Program-made: the position numbers and the translations under genes
Notes under the pieces: generated by a model
Told to the model about the DNA's origin: nothing
Seen by the model: the letters and a program-made list of their open reading frames with translations, nothing else
The model's database searches: none
In this document: positions 16,785 through 25,340 of the stretch, one piece after another
Numbering within the stretch: the stretch's first letter is position 1
Layout of the letters: each line of letters opens with the position of its first letter
NCBI GenBank assembly: GCA_030447785.1
Contig: JAUJOF010000008.1
Location: 38,576 to 86,688 of the forward strand
Length of the DNA: 48,113 bases
Origin: Solirubrobacteraceae bacterium
GTDB taxonomy: Bacteria; Actinomycetota; Thermoleophilia; Solirubrobacterales; Solirubrobacteraceae
Direction of reading: 5' to 3'

Positions 16785-18443
16785 ATGTCCACGCATACTC
16801 GAGCCCCACGCGTCCCCGTCGACTACGACGAGTGGCTGCAGGCCTACGGTGCGACGCCCGAGCGCGATGCGCCGTTCACGACGTTGAGCGGGGAGCCGAT
16901 CGCCGCCCTGTACACGGAGGCCGATCTGCCGCCCGCCGAGCGCATCGGCGTGCCCGGCGGCTATCCCTTCACGCGCGGGGTGTATCCGTCGATGTACCGG
17001 GGGCGGTTGTGGACGGTCCGTCAGTTCGCGGGCTATGGCACCGCCGAGGAGACCAACGAGCGGTTTCGCTACCTGCTCGACCACGGACAGACGGGCTTGT
17101 CGACCGCGTTCGACATGCCTTCGCTGATGGGCCACGACTCCGACGACCCCCGGTCGCTGGGGGAGGTCGGCCGCGAGGGCGTCGCGGTGGACACGCTGGA
17201 TGACATGCGGACCCTCTTCGGCGGCATCGATCTCGGCGAGGTCAGCGTGTCGATGACGATCAACGCGCCCGCGCCCATCGCGCTGGCCTTCTACGTGGTG
17301 GCGGCCGAGGCCCAGGGCGTCGGGCCCGAGCGTCTGGCGGGGACGATCCAGGCGGACATCCTCAAGGAGTACATCGCCCAGAAGGAGTGGTGCTTTCCCA
17401 TCGATCCCGCCATGCGCCTGCTGGGCGACATGATCGCGTGGTCCACGCAGCACATGCCCCGCTGGCATCCGGTCTCCATCTCCGGGTACCACATCCGCGA
17501 AGCCGGCTCCACGGCCCAGCAGGAGCTGGCCTTCACCCTGAAGGACGGGCTCACCTACGTCGAGCAGGCGGTCGAGCGCGGCCTGGACGTCGACGACTTC
17601 GCGCCCAGGTTGTCGTTCTTCTTCAACGCGCAGATCGACTTCTTCGAGGAGATCGCCAAGCTCCGCGCGGCACGCCGCATCTGGGCGCGCGAGATGCGCG
17701 AGACCTTCGGCGCGAAGAACCCGCGGTCGTGGTTGATGCGCTGCCACACCCAGACCGCCGGCGTCAGCCTCACCGCCCAGCAGCCGCTGAACAACATCAC
17801 CAGGACGGCGATCGAGGCGTTGGCCGGGGTGCTGGGAGGCACGCAGTCGCTGCACACCAATTCCCACGACGAGGCGCTGGCGCTGCCGACCCAGGAGGCC
17901 GTGCGGATCGCGCTACGTACCCAGCAGGTGATCGCCCACGAGACGGGCGTGGCCAACACGATCGATCCGCTGGGCGGGTCGTACTTCGTGGAGGCGCTCA
18001 CCGACCGCATGGAGGCCGCCGCCTACGCCTACTTCGACAGGATCGACCAGCTCGGCGGGATGGTCGAGGCCGTCAAGCAGAACTTCCCCCAGCGCGAGAT
18101 CGCCGACGCGGCCTACGAGCTGCAGACCGAGATCGACGCGGGCCGGCGCATCGTCGTCGGGGTCAACGCGCACCGTCACGAGGACGAGGAGCCGATCGAG
18201 ACCCTGCGCATCGATCCCGCGCTGGAGCGCAAGCAGATAGGTCGGGTGCAGGCCGTGCGCAGCAGGCGCGACGCCGGCGCCGTGGAGCAGACGCTGACCT
18301 CCCTGCGCGAGGCGGCCGCCCGACCCGAGGCGAACCTCATGCCCCCGCTGGTGGACTGCGCCCGCGCGCACGCCACCGAGGGCGAGATCATCCACGCCCT
18401 CCAACAGGTCTTCGGCGCCTACACCGAGACGCCCGTCTTCTAG
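16785..18443 (+). CDS. icmA: Adenosylcobalamin-dependent acyl-CoA mutase large subunit, isobutyryl-CoA mutase type
   Basis: A 552-residue catalytic (TIM-barrel) subunit without a cobalamin-binding domain, so a separate small subunit must be encoded elsewhere. Family motifs: [87 protein letters not shown]-like [16 protein letters not shown] and [15 protein letters not shown]. At the two positions that set specificity it has Phe81 and Gln199. In methylmalonyl-CoA mutase these are Tyr89 and Arg207, and in isobutyryl-CoA mutase Phe80 and Gln198. I infer interconversion of isobutyryl- and n-butyryl-CoA. An enoyl-CoA hydratase follows 12 nt later. Confidence 0.85.
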   Translation: MSTHTRAPRVPVDYDEWLQAYGATPERDAPFTTLSGEPIAALYTEADLPPAERIGVPGGYPFTRGVYPSMYRGRLWTVRQFAGYGTAEETNERFRYLLDHGQTGLSTAFDMPSLMGHDSDDPRSLGEVGREGVAVDTLDDMRTLFGGIDLGEVSVSMTINAPAPIALAFYVVAAEAQGVGPERLAGTIQADILKEYIAQKEWCFPIDPAMRLLGDMIAWSTQHMPRWHPVSISGYHIREAGSTAQQELAFTLKDGLTYVEQAVERGLDVDDFAPRLSFFFNAQIDFFEEIAKLRAARRIWAREMRETFGAKNPRSWLMRCHTQTAGVSLTAQQPLNNITRTAIEALAGVLGGTQSLHTNSHDEALALPTQEAVRIALRTQQVIAHETGVANTIDPLGGSYFVEALTDRMEAAAYAYFDRIDQLGGMVEAVKQNFPQREIADAAYELQTEIDAGRRIVVGVNAHRHEDEEPIETLRIDPALERKQIGRVQAVRSRRDAGAVEQTLTSLREAAARPEANLMPPLVDCARAHATEGEIIHALQQVFGAYTETPVF

Positions 18444-18455
18444 GGTGCGCCAGCG

Positions 18456-19238
18456 ATGGAGCTGGAGACGGTCCGCTACGAGGTCGCCGACGGCGTGGCG
18501 ACGGTCGCGCTCGACCACGCCGAGACTCGAAACGCGCTCTCCGACGCTCTGCTGGACGACCTCCAGACCGCGCTGGACGCCGCCAAGGCCGACGACGCGG
18601 TGCGCTGCGTGGTGCTCGCCTCCACCCACGAGAACGTCTTCTCCAGCGGCGGGAACCTGGCCGGCTTCGCCGCCGACGTGCCGCTGGTCCACAAGCATTG
18701 GCACATCGAGCGCTTCCCGCGCCTGTTCGCCACGCTGGGCGAGCTGGGCAAGCCCTCGATCTGCGCGGCCAACGGCCATGTGCTGGCCGGGGCGCTGGGC
18801 CTGGCGCTGGCCTGCGACCTGGTCGTGGCCAGGGAGGGCGTGACCTTCGGCACGCCGGAGATCGACGTGGGCGTCTTCCCCTTCATGATCATGGCGCTCA
18901 TCTACCGCAACGTCGGGCGCAAGAAGACCAACGAGCTGCTGCTGCTCGGCGAGCGCATCGACGCCCGCGAGGCCGAGCGGATCGGCATCGTCAACCGGGT
19001 GGTCCCCGCGGCCGAGTTCGACGCCGCGGTCGCCGACTGGGCCCGGCGCCTGGCCGCCAAGTCGCCGGTGCTCATGCGCCTGGGCAAGGACGCGATGCAC
19101 CGCCAGATGGACATGGCCTTCGACGACGCGCTGGAGTTCCTGCGCCACAACCTCACGCTGGCCTTCTCGACCGAGGACATCCAGGAGGGGGTGAAGGCCT
19201 TCTTCGAGAAGCGCGAGCCCCAGTGGACGGGCCGCTGA
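18456..19238 (+). CDS. Enoyl-CoA hydratase/isomerase family protein
   Basis: A 260-residue crotonase-fold protein. The oxyanion-hole segments are FSSGGNLAGF and ANGHVLAGALGLALACDLV; the region TFGTPEIDVGVFPFMIMALI supplies the usual catalytic Glu position (PEIDVG). It lies 12 nt after the mutase and has a TAGGGT overlapping the mutase stop, so it may be read both from the operon and from its own promoter. It probably hydrates the enoyl-CoA formed downstream of butyryl/isobutyryl-CoA, but crotonase substrates cannot be read from sequence. Confidence 0.87.
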   Translation: MELETVRYEVADGVATVALDHAETRNALSDALLDDLQTALDAAKADDAVRCVVLASTHENVFSSGGNLAGFAADVPLVHKHWHIERFPRLFATLGELGKPSICAANGHVLAGALGLALACDLVVAREGVTFGTPEIDVGVFPFMIMALIYRNVGRKKTNELLLLGERIDAREAERIGIVNRVVPAAEFDAAVADWARRLAAKSPVLMRLGKDAMHRQMDMAFDDALEFLRHNLTLAFSTEDIQEGVKAFFEKREPQWTGR

Positions 19239-19260
19239 GCACGAGGAAGGTGGGGCCGCG

Positions 19261-20742
19261 TCAGGAGGGCGCAGAAAGCCGTCGCTGCCAGATCGCAAGC
19301 CCGGCGGTCAGAACGTGCTCGAGCCACTCGTCGAAGCGCTCTTCAGCCGCCGCCGGATCCTCACGCGAGTTGACCTGGAACAACTGTTCGTCGAGAAGCC
19401 TGTGCTCGGTGCGCTGCCAGCGACCGTCCTCTTGGACGGCGTATTGCCAGAAGGCGGTCACCGCGATGAGACCGCGGAAGGTGGCGCCGATGCCATGGAA
19501 GGCGACGATCACCTCATCCTGCTCGTCCTCGGCGGTCAGCTCGAGTCGGAACCAGGCCGCGTAGGCCTCGAGATTCGCGAAATATCCGAGCTGCCGAGCA
19601 TTTCTGACGACGATCCAGCGGTGCCATCTCGCTCGTTCGCTTCCCGCGGGCCAGGCATCGGTGTACACCTTCAGGCTGGGGGCGTAATCGATCACCTCTC
19701 GCCGGAGCTGCTGCTCTAGGGCCTCGGTCCGCGCGCGTCCACGCTCGAGCAGGCGGTCAGCGGTAGCCCGAGCGGACGCAAGCTCCTGTGGGTCGCTGGT
19801 GACTGCGCCTCCGAGCACCTTCTCGCGCGCGGCGCGAATGACCTGATCAATCCCCTCCTGCTCGCGCTGCGTCTGGTCGCCTATGCCGAGTGCTCGCACC
19901 AGCGCGTCGCGCTGAAGGTGACCGATCATCCGAGTGAGGTACCGAAGGTCGCCCAGGTCCGCCGCTTCGAGGGTCTCGATGTAATCGCCCTTGCGCTCGC
20001 GGTCGATGCTCAAAGGAAACCAGCCAGCCCGCAGCAGAACCAGACTGGCCAGTGCCCTGGCCACGCGGCCATTGCCGTCCTGGAAGGGATGGATCTGTGT
20101 GAAGCGATGATGCAGGAACGCCGCCTCCACCTCTGGAGGAACATCAGCCTGCCGATGTGCGACGTGCAGGTCGAGGAGCCGGTCCATCTCGCTCGACACG
20201 TGCTCTGGAGGGCAGTAGACGTGCGTCGTCCCGTCCGCTCGCGTCGGGTTGTTGGGCTGCTGCTTCCACTCGCCGCGAAGGAGCGGTACCTCGACGCGTC
20301 GGCCGAGTGAGTCGATGGCGCTGACTGTCAGCTGGTGGCGTGTGAGCACCGCGTGAAGCTCCTTGACGTAGCTCGTCGACAGCTCGCGCCGCCGCGCGAT
20401 GAAGTCGAACAGGCCATCGATGGCGCCTCGCTGGTCGCGGATGATCTGAATGACAAGCCCTGGATCCTGGTCGGTGGCTGACCGGTCGATCAGATCCTCG
20501 TGCAGACCCTTCTCGATCAGCAGCTCGGTGGTCCCACGGTCGAGTTCGTACACATCCTCGATCACGCCCGTCTCGATCGCCCACGTTCGACTCAGCCTCT
20601 CCCGGAATCGGCGCATAGCATCGAGTTCCTCGAGCTCCTGACGCTTCTCTCGCCACAGCGTGTCCAGAGCCCGCAGCTCGGATACAGCCAGGCGCTCGAC
20701 GGGGTGCTCCAAGTCGGAGATGGGCTGCCACGGGCCCGACAT
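19261..20742 (-). CDS. Fic-domain AMP-transferase family protein
   Basis: A 493-residue protein. The Fic core is RFTQIHPFQDGNGRVARALAS, matching HxFx(D/E)GNGRxxR with catalytic His and the anion-binding loop. A beta-hairpin flap precedes it (PNNPTRADGTTHVYCPPEHV). Near residue 58, TGVIED fits the inhibitory-helix motif (S/T)xxxE(G/N) except that the last residue is Asp; this would make it an N-terminally self-inhibited (class II) Fic. The C-terminal 200 residues are a long helical region of unknown role. Leaderless start: ATG 20742 with TAGAGT 7 nt upstream. Target protein unknown. No partner antitoxin gene is adjacent. Confidence 0.9.
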   Translation of the reverse strand: MSGPWQPISDLEHPVERLAVSELRALDTLWREKRQELEELDAMRRFRERLSRTWAIETGVIEDVYELDRGTTELLIEKGLHEDLIDRSATDQDPGLVIQIIRDQRGAIDGLFDFIARRRELSTSYVKELHAVLTRHQLTVSAIDSLGRRVEVPLLRGEWKQQPNNPTRADGTTHVYCPPEHVSSEMDRLLDLHVAHRQADVPPEVEAAFLHHRFTQIHPFQDGNGRVARALASLVLLRAGWFPLSIDRERKGDYIETLEAADLGDLRYLTRMIGHLQRDALVRALGIGDQTQREQEGIDQVIRAAREKVLGGAVTSDPQELASARATADRLLERGRARTEALEQQLRREVIDYAPSLKVYTDAWPAGSERARWHRWIVVRNARQLGYFANLEAYAAWFRLELTAEDEQDEVIVAFHGIGATFRGLIAVTAFWQYAVQEDGRWQRTEHRLLDEQLFQVNSREDPAAAEERFDEWLEHVLTAGLAIWQRRLSAPS

Positions 20743-20749
20743 CGACGGA

Positions 20750-20755
20750 ACTCTA
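20750..20755 (-). promoter_or_regulatory. Leaderless-type -10 box of the Fic gene
   Basis: On the minus strand TAGAGT lies 7 nt before ATG 20742, without a Shine-Dalgarno sequence. Confidence 0.45.
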
Positions 20756-20840
20756 CGGGCGCACTCAGACCCCAGGCCGCCCTGCGTCGAAACAGATCGA
20801 CTTGGAGGTCGCCGGTTCCGGCGACCGCAGGCGGACCGAC

Positions 20841-22022
20841 TCACTCGAAGGCCTGGCCGTCGAGCACCTCCTTGGCGATCTGCTCCCCGCGAATGCGCTC
20901 GGGGTAGTAGCCGGTGAACTGGATCGACAGGTGCCCGCCGCCGCGGGCGTCGGTGGGCAGTTGCTCCTCGAGGCGCCAGTCGCCGTCGCGATCCACGCTC
21001 GCCCGACCCTGCCACTCGCCGACGCTTCCGTCGGAGCGCGCGTAGGAGAGGATGAGGCGCACCGCGCCTTCGGCGCGACCGGTGATCGTGCCGCGGGCCA
21101 GCAGCACGCCATCGCGCAGAGAGAGCCACTCGCGCTCGAGGCGGGCGCTGCCGCGTGCGGCGCGCAGGCGGACCGCGGCCGGGCGTACCAGCTCGCTGCC
21201 CGCGAAGTGCAGCTCGACGATGCCGGTCGAGGTGTTGCGCTGGCCGCGGGGCAGGTCCCGGCGTACCCGCACGATGCCCTGGCTCACGCGCTGGGTGAAC
21301 GACGTGCGCCGGCCGTTGGCCATGAAGTGGATCGTGACCTGCCCACCGTCCGCGCGGCTCGTGATGTCGGCCAGGAGGTCGAGCCTCCCGTCCACCACGC
21401 CGGCGCGGCGGACCTGGAGCTTGGCGGGGTGGGCGCCGGGGGCGACCACCGGGGCACTCGCGGCGGCCTCGGCGCGCTGGGCGCCGGACTCCAGGCCGGT
21501 GCGCCCGTCCGCGGGCGGCTCGGCGTAGCCGAAGGTGTGCGCCCAGTAGTCGCCCGACAGCCCCATGCCGATGCCGCGGTAGCGCTCCAGCAGCAGGTTG
21601 TCGCGGTGTGACGGGCTGTTCAGCCACAGCGCCACCGTGTGCGCCGCGGTCTGCCCGCCGCGCACCAGGTTCTCGCCGGCGCCCATGGGATAGCCGGCCG
21701 CGCGGGCGCGGTCGCTGGGAGAGAGGCCGTCCAGCGAGATGTGAGCGAAGTAGTTGCGCGCGCGCATGTCCTCGGCGTGGCGCTGGGCCGACTCGCTCAG
21801 GCGCGGATCGAGGCGCAGAATGCGCAGGCCGCGCTGGCGGCGCTCCTCGTTGACCAGGCAGACGGTGGCCAGGGCGCGCTGGTCGGCGCTGGCCTCGCCG
21901 GGCTTGGCGTCGGCGTGGGCGCAGGCCGCCTGGGCGGCGGCCACGCCCGGACCGGCGGCCAGGGCGGCGCCCGTGAGGGCGGTCAGGGCGGTGAGGCGCA
22001 GCGCACGGGTGAGAGGGGCCAT
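20841..22022 (-). CDS. Secreted CAP (SCP/PR1)-domain protein
   Basis: A 393-residue exported protein. Signal peptide: APLTRALRLTALTALTGAAL with an AxA site near residue 31. The CAP domain spans roughly residues 50-170: LVNEERRQRGLRILRLDP, RHAEDMRARNYFAHIS, GENLVRGG, ALWLNSPSHRDNLL (His) and YRGIGMGLSGDYWAHTFG. About 200 residues follow that look like beta-strand sandwich repeats (for example VTIHFMANGRRTSF, RGTITGRAEGAVRLILSY). CAP proteins act outside the cell; the bacterial ones are mostly uncharacterised. Start ATG 22022. Confidence 0.85.
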   Translation of the reverse strand: MAPLTRALRLTALTALTGAALAAGPGVAAAQAACAHADAKPGEASADQRALATVCLVNEERRQRGLRILRLDPRLSESAQRHAEDMRARNYFAHISLDGLSPSDRARAAGYPMGAGENLVRGGQTAAHTVALWLNSPSHRDNLLLERYRGIGMGLSGDYWAHTFGYAEPPADGRTGLESGAQRAEAAASAPVVAPGAHPAKLQVRRAGVVDGRLDLLADITSRADGGQVTIHFMANGRRTSFTQRVSQGIVRVRRDLPRGQRNTSTGIVELHFAGSELVRPAAVRLRAARGSARLEREWLSLRDGVLLARGTITGRAEGAVRLILSYARSDGSVGEWQGRASVDRDGDWRLEEQLPTDARGGGHLSIQFTGYYPERIRGEQIAKEVLDGQAFE

Positions 22023-22107
22023 GACCGACCAACGGCCGCTCAACGCCGCGCCGCGACCGCTCCTCGCCCGCGTGGACGGGCGTCGTAGGCGCGGTCGGGC
22101 GGCCGGG

Positions 22108-22485
22108 TCAGGCGGGGCGGGCGTGCGCGCGGCGCACGACCTCGGCACCGGCCGCGAGCACGGCGGCGAAGGCCAGCGAGGCCGCCAGCGGCAGCCAGAA
22201 GCTGCCCTGGAACACCGTCCCGCCCACATACCCGAGCAGGCTCACGAACACCGACCATGCCAGGCCACCGGGGACGATGTAGGCCAGGAACCGCCGGCGG
22301 GGCATGGCCAGCGTCCCCGCCGCGAAGGTCATCGCGGTGCGACCCCCCGGGACGAAGCGGGCGACGGCCACCAGCCAGGGACGCTCGTCGAGCTGCTCCT
22401 GGGCCTTCTCCAGCCGCGCGCGCGCCTTCTCGGAGCGAAACAGGCGGTCGCGCGCCCGAGCCCCATAGCGGCGTCGCGTGGCCAT
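22108..22485 (-). pseudogene. DedA-family membrane protein, N-terminally truncated
   Basis: The 125 residues from ATG 22485 match only the second half of DedA/VTT proteins (normally about 200 residues): RYGARARDRLF, the conserved RFVPGGRTAMTFAAG, FLAYIVPGGLAWSVFVSLLG and a final helix. The first transmembrane and re-entrant part, which would end at RRYG, is missing. Upstream of 22485 no frame encodes it before the divergent CaiB gene. A nine-codon frame with a strong AAGGAGG (start ATG 22547) lies just upstream and may be the remains of the original start. Probably a rearrangement scar. Confidence 0.65.
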
Positions 22486-22559
22486 CCGCTTGCGTCCACG
22501 CCACCCTTGCGGCAGAGTCAACAGCGGTACGTCCCAGGTACTGCCATGAGGAAGCCTCC

Positions 22560-22646
22560 TTGAGCCTCGAAGATCCCGTCGTGACCACGGTGACCGAGGC
22601 GTGCGAGCTGCTGGGCCTTCCGGCCCGCGCGGAGGCCTCGGCCTGA
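22560..22646 (+). CDS. Possible 28-aa peptide upstream of the CoA transferase
   Basis: TTG 22560 opens a 28-residue frame (containing TVTEACELLGLPARAEASA) whose TGA shares one base with the CoA transferase ATG. It could be the C-terminal remnant of a lost gene or a coupling leader. I see no homologue. Confidence 0.2.
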   Translation: MSLEDPVVTTVTEACELLGLPARAEASA

Positions 22647-23887
22647 TGGCCCTCGCCCTGGAGGGCGTGCGTGTCCTCGACCTCTCGAGGCTGCTGCCCG
22701 GCGGGTTCTGCTCGCTGCTGCTGGCCGACTTCGGCGCCGACGTGGTCAAGGTCGAGGACACCGCCATGGGCGACTACGTGCGCTGGGCGCCGCCCAGGTA
22801 CGAGGGCGCCGACGAGAGCGCGGGCTCGGCGCTGTTCCTCGCGCTCAACCGCAACAAGCGCTCGGTGCGCCTCGATCTCAAGAGCGAGGCGGGCCGCGAC
22901 GTGCTGCTGCGCCTGGTGCGCGACGCCGACGTGCTCCTGGAATCCTTCCGCCCCGGCGTGCTCGACCGCCTCGGCGTGGGCTGGGAGCGCCTGCGCGAGG
23001 AGAACCCCCGCCTGGTGTACTGCCCGATCACCGGCTACGGCCAGGACGGGCCCTACCGCGACCGCTCGGGCCACGACATGAACTACCTGGGCCTGGTCGG
23101 CCTGCTGGGCCTGACCGGGGAGGCCGACGGGCCGCCCGTGCAGGCCGCGGGCCAGATCGCCGACCTGGGCGGCGGCGCGCTCATGGCCGCCTTCGGGATC
23201 CTCGCCGCGCTGCGCCACCGCGACGCCAGCGGCGAGGGCCAGAGGGTCGACGTCTCCATGGCCGACGGCGCGCTGTCGTGGCTGGCCATGGTGGCCGCGC
23301 GGATGTTCGCCGAAGGGGCCACGCCCCGGCGCGGGGGAATGGAGCTGGCCGGCTCGCTGGTCTGCTACCGCCCCTATGCGTGCGCGGACGGCTGGGTCAC
23401 GCTGGGCGCCCTGGAGCCGAAGTTCTGGGGGGCCTGGTGTCGGGGGGTGGAGCGCGAGGACCTCGTCGACCAGCAGTTCGCCGGGCCGGGCAGCGAAACC
23501 CACCGCGCGGTCGAGGCGATCTTCCTCGCGCGCACCCGCGACGAGTGGCAGGCCTTCGCCACCGCGCACGACTGCTGCCTGGAGCCGGTGCTCGAGCTGG
23601 ACGAGGCGCTGGCCTCCGGGCTGGTGCGCTCACGGGAGATGGTGGTGGAGGTCATCCAGCCCGGCGCCTCGCAGCCGATCCGGCTGCTGGGCGTGCCGGT
23701 CAAGCTGTCGGCCACGCCCGGCGATCCCGCGCAGCGTCCGGGCCCGGCGCTGGGCGAGCACACCCACGAGGTGCTCACCCAGGCCGGCTTCTCGCAGGCC
23801 GAGGTCGCCGAGCTGGAGCGCGCCGGCGCGGTGGCGGGGCCCGACTCCGGGTCCACCCGCCCGGGACGCGGCTCGTTCCCGGCGTGA
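22646..23887 (+). CDS. CaiB/BaiF family CoA transferase
   Basis: A 413-residue family III CoA transferase, similar to alpha-methylacyl-CoA racemase. Motifs: GVRVLDLSRLLPGGFCSLLLAD, GADVVKVED, NRNKRSVRLDLKSEAGRD, DVLLESFRPGVLDRLG, CPITGYGQDGPYRDRSGHD with the catalytic Asp of this family in SGHDMNY, and GGGALMAAFGILAALRHRD. The Gly-His-Asp-Met context resembles the racemase subgroup (Amacr: His and Asp), so racemising branched acyl-CoAs is as plausible as CoA transfer. ATG 22646 overlaps the stop of a short upstream frame. Confidence 0.88.
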   Translation: MALALEGVRVLDLSRLLPGGFCSLLLADFGADVVKVEDTAMGDYVRWAPPRYEGADESAGSALFLALNRNKRSVRLDLKSEAGRDVLLRLVRDADVLLESFRPGVLDRLGVGWERLREENPRLVYCPITGYGQDGPYRDRSGHDMNYLGLVGLLGLTGEADGPPVQAAGQIADLGGGALMAAFGILAALRHRDASGEGQRVDVSMADGALSWLAMVAARMFAEGATPRRGGMELAGSLVCYRPYACADGWVTLGALEPKFWGAWCRGVEREDLVDQQFAGPGSETHRAVEAIFLARTRDEWQAFATAHDCCLEPVLELDEALASGLVRSREMVVEVIQPGASQPIRLLGVPVKLSATPGDPAQRPGPALGEHTHEVLTQAGFSQAEVAELERAGAVAGPDSGSTRPGRGSFPA

Positions 23888-24058
23888 GGGACGGGCTGCT
23901 CGAGACGGGAGCGGTCGTCCGCCGCTTCCCGCTCGACGCGCGCGGGCGGTCCACCGCCTCCAGCATCGGACCGAGGAGCGTCGCGTTGCGCGAGCGGGCG
24001 CGTGACGACAGACTGCCCGAGCGTGTACAGCGCGCACGGCACCCATGTCGTCCCGGGG

Positions 24059-24754
24059 ATGACTGACGAGCAGGCGGCCAAGGCGCGGCGGTGGGAGAAG
24101 CCGTCGCTCGCCGTCGCGCTGGCCGTGGCGCCCGTGCTGATCGCCCGCCAGCAAGACCTGCTGGGCATCGTGCCGGAGATCCTGTTCTGCCTCGTCACCG
24201 CCTTCCTGATCGCCGAGGCGGCGCGGATGCTGCAGCTCGCGCCCGACAACCGCGCCTGGCTGGCGCGCAACCTGCTCGACGTGGTGGTCATTCTCGCCGC
24301 GCTGGTCTCGCTGCCCTTCTTCGAGCCGCGCAACGACTGGGTGTCGGTGATCCTGCTGCTGCGGGTGCTCGACCTCCTGCCCCTCGTGCACCGCTACGTG
24401 CTTCGCGTCACCCCCGCCCTGTTCGCCTTCACGCTGTTGGTCGTCGTGTGGCTCATGGGCGGGCTGGCCTTCGTACAGGTCGAGGTGCCGGAGGAGGGCG
24501 GCAGCTACACGCTGCTGCAGGGCCTGTACTGGTCGATGACGACCATCACCACGGTCGGCTACGGCGACTTCTCGCCCTCCACGCCGACCGGCTACGTCCT
24601 GGCCATGATCCTCGAGCCGGTCGGGCTGGGCGTGGGCGCGCTGATCGTCGCTGCCGCGGTGGGCTTCTTCAACCGCGAGTTCGCCGAGGCGTTCCTGGGT
24701 CGCGTGGAGCAGCGCATGGACGACCTGCTGCCCACCGACGACCCCTACCGCTGA
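24059..24754 (+). CDS. Voltage-gated-type potassium channel, short form
   Basis: A 231-residue membrane protein. Six hydrophobic segments include a short S4-like helix (LLLRVLDLLPLVHRYVLRV) with few charges. The pore loop YWSMTTITTVGYGDFSPST carries the TVGYGD potassium filter, followed by the inner helix VGLGVGALIVAAAVGFF with hinge glycines. No cytoplasmic RCK or cyclic-nucleotide domain follows. I chose ATG 24059; GTG 24002 is also in frame. A perfect terminator hairpin follows the stop. Confidence 0.88.
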   Translation: MTDEQAAKARRWEKPSLAVALAVAPVLIARQQDLLGIVPEILFCLVTAFLIAEAARMLQLAPDNRAWLARNLLDVVVILAALVSLPFFEPRNDWVSVILLLRVLDLLPLVHRYVLRVTPALFAFTLLVVVWLMGGLAFVQVEVPEEGGSYTLLQGLYWSMTTITTVGYGDFSPSTPTGYVLAMILEPVGLGVGALIVAAAVGFFNREFAEAFLGRVEQRMDDLLPTDDPYR

Positions 24755-24767
24755 GGCTCGGACTCGC

Positions 24768-24793
24768 GTGGCGGAGAGCAAGCTCTCCGCCAC
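24768..24793. terminator. Bidirectional hairpin between convergent genes
   Basis: GTGGCGGAGAG (24768-24778) and CTCTCCGCCAC (24783-24793) form a perfect 11-bp stem with a 4-nt loop, between the channel gene and the convergent GNAT gene. Confidence 0.6.
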
Positions 24794-24826
24794 CAGGCGT
24801 AAAGGCGGTCGGCCTGCGCCCGGCGC

Positions 24827-25327
24827 TCACCCCTGCGAGCGCGGCAGCTCGTAGGCGCGCTGGCGGTGGCCGTAGGCCAGCCGCGTGCCGGTCGCCGTGA
24901 AGCCCAGGCGCTCGAGCACGCGCTGGGAGCGGTGGTTCTCCGGGCGCGTGATGGCGATGACCCGCTCCAGCCCCAGCGGGCCGAAGGCCTCGCCCAGCGC
25001 CGCGCGAGCGGCCTCCACCGCGTAGCCGTGCCCCCACCAGCGCGCGCCGAAGCTGTAGCCCAGCTCCACCTCGGGCCCGCGCCCCTCCAGCAGGTACAGC
25101 CCGCACTCCCCGGCCAGCAGGCCGCTCTCGCGGTCCATCACCGCCCAGAAGGAGAAGCCGTGACGCTCCTGGTGCTCGATCAGACGCACCAACTCGCGCT
25201 CGCTGGCGGTCTGGTCGAGCGGCCCGTCGAGCAGCTCCATGACCCGCGGGTCGCCCCAGATCGTCTCGTGCGCCTCGGGCGCGTCGTCGGGGACGAACGC
25301 CCGAAGCGCGAGACGGTCGGTGACCAG
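24827..25327 (-). CDS. GNAT-family acetyltransferase (RimJ/RimL type)
   Basis: About 166 residues: TDRLALRAFVPDDAPEAHE, FSFWAVMDRESGLLAGECGL, VELGYSFGARWWGHGYAVEA (acetyl-CoA loop region), RVIAITRPENHRSQRVLERLGF. These are the hallmarks of the RimJ/RimL-like acetyltransferases that modify protein N-termini or small amines. The start is unclear. The family N-terminus begins at VTDRL, where the only upstream codon of initiator type is CTG 25327. The nearest canonical in-frame start, GTG 25402, would overlap the previous gene by 62 nt with unrelated sequence. The stop of the preceding gene lies only 13 nt before CTG 25327. Confidence 0.82.
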   Translation of the reverse strand: MVTDRLALRAFVPDDAPEAHETIWGDPRVMELLDGPLDQTASERELVRLIEHQERHGFSFWAVMDRESGLLAGECGLYLLEGRGPEVELGYSFGARWWGHGYAVEAARAALGEAFGPLGLERVIAITRPENHRSQRVLERLGFTATGTRLAYGHRQRAYELPRSQG

Positions 25328-25340
25328 CGGGAGCGGCGCC

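Noticed and set aside
15258..17867. 869-codon minus-strand frame
   Set aside because: Only 15258-16709 is the amidase; the rest is antisense to the mutase gene and has no start or family motif of its own.
19261..22032. 923-codon minus-strand frame
   Set aside because: The Fic protein occupies 19261-20742; the remainder is the wrong frame of the CAP-domain gene.
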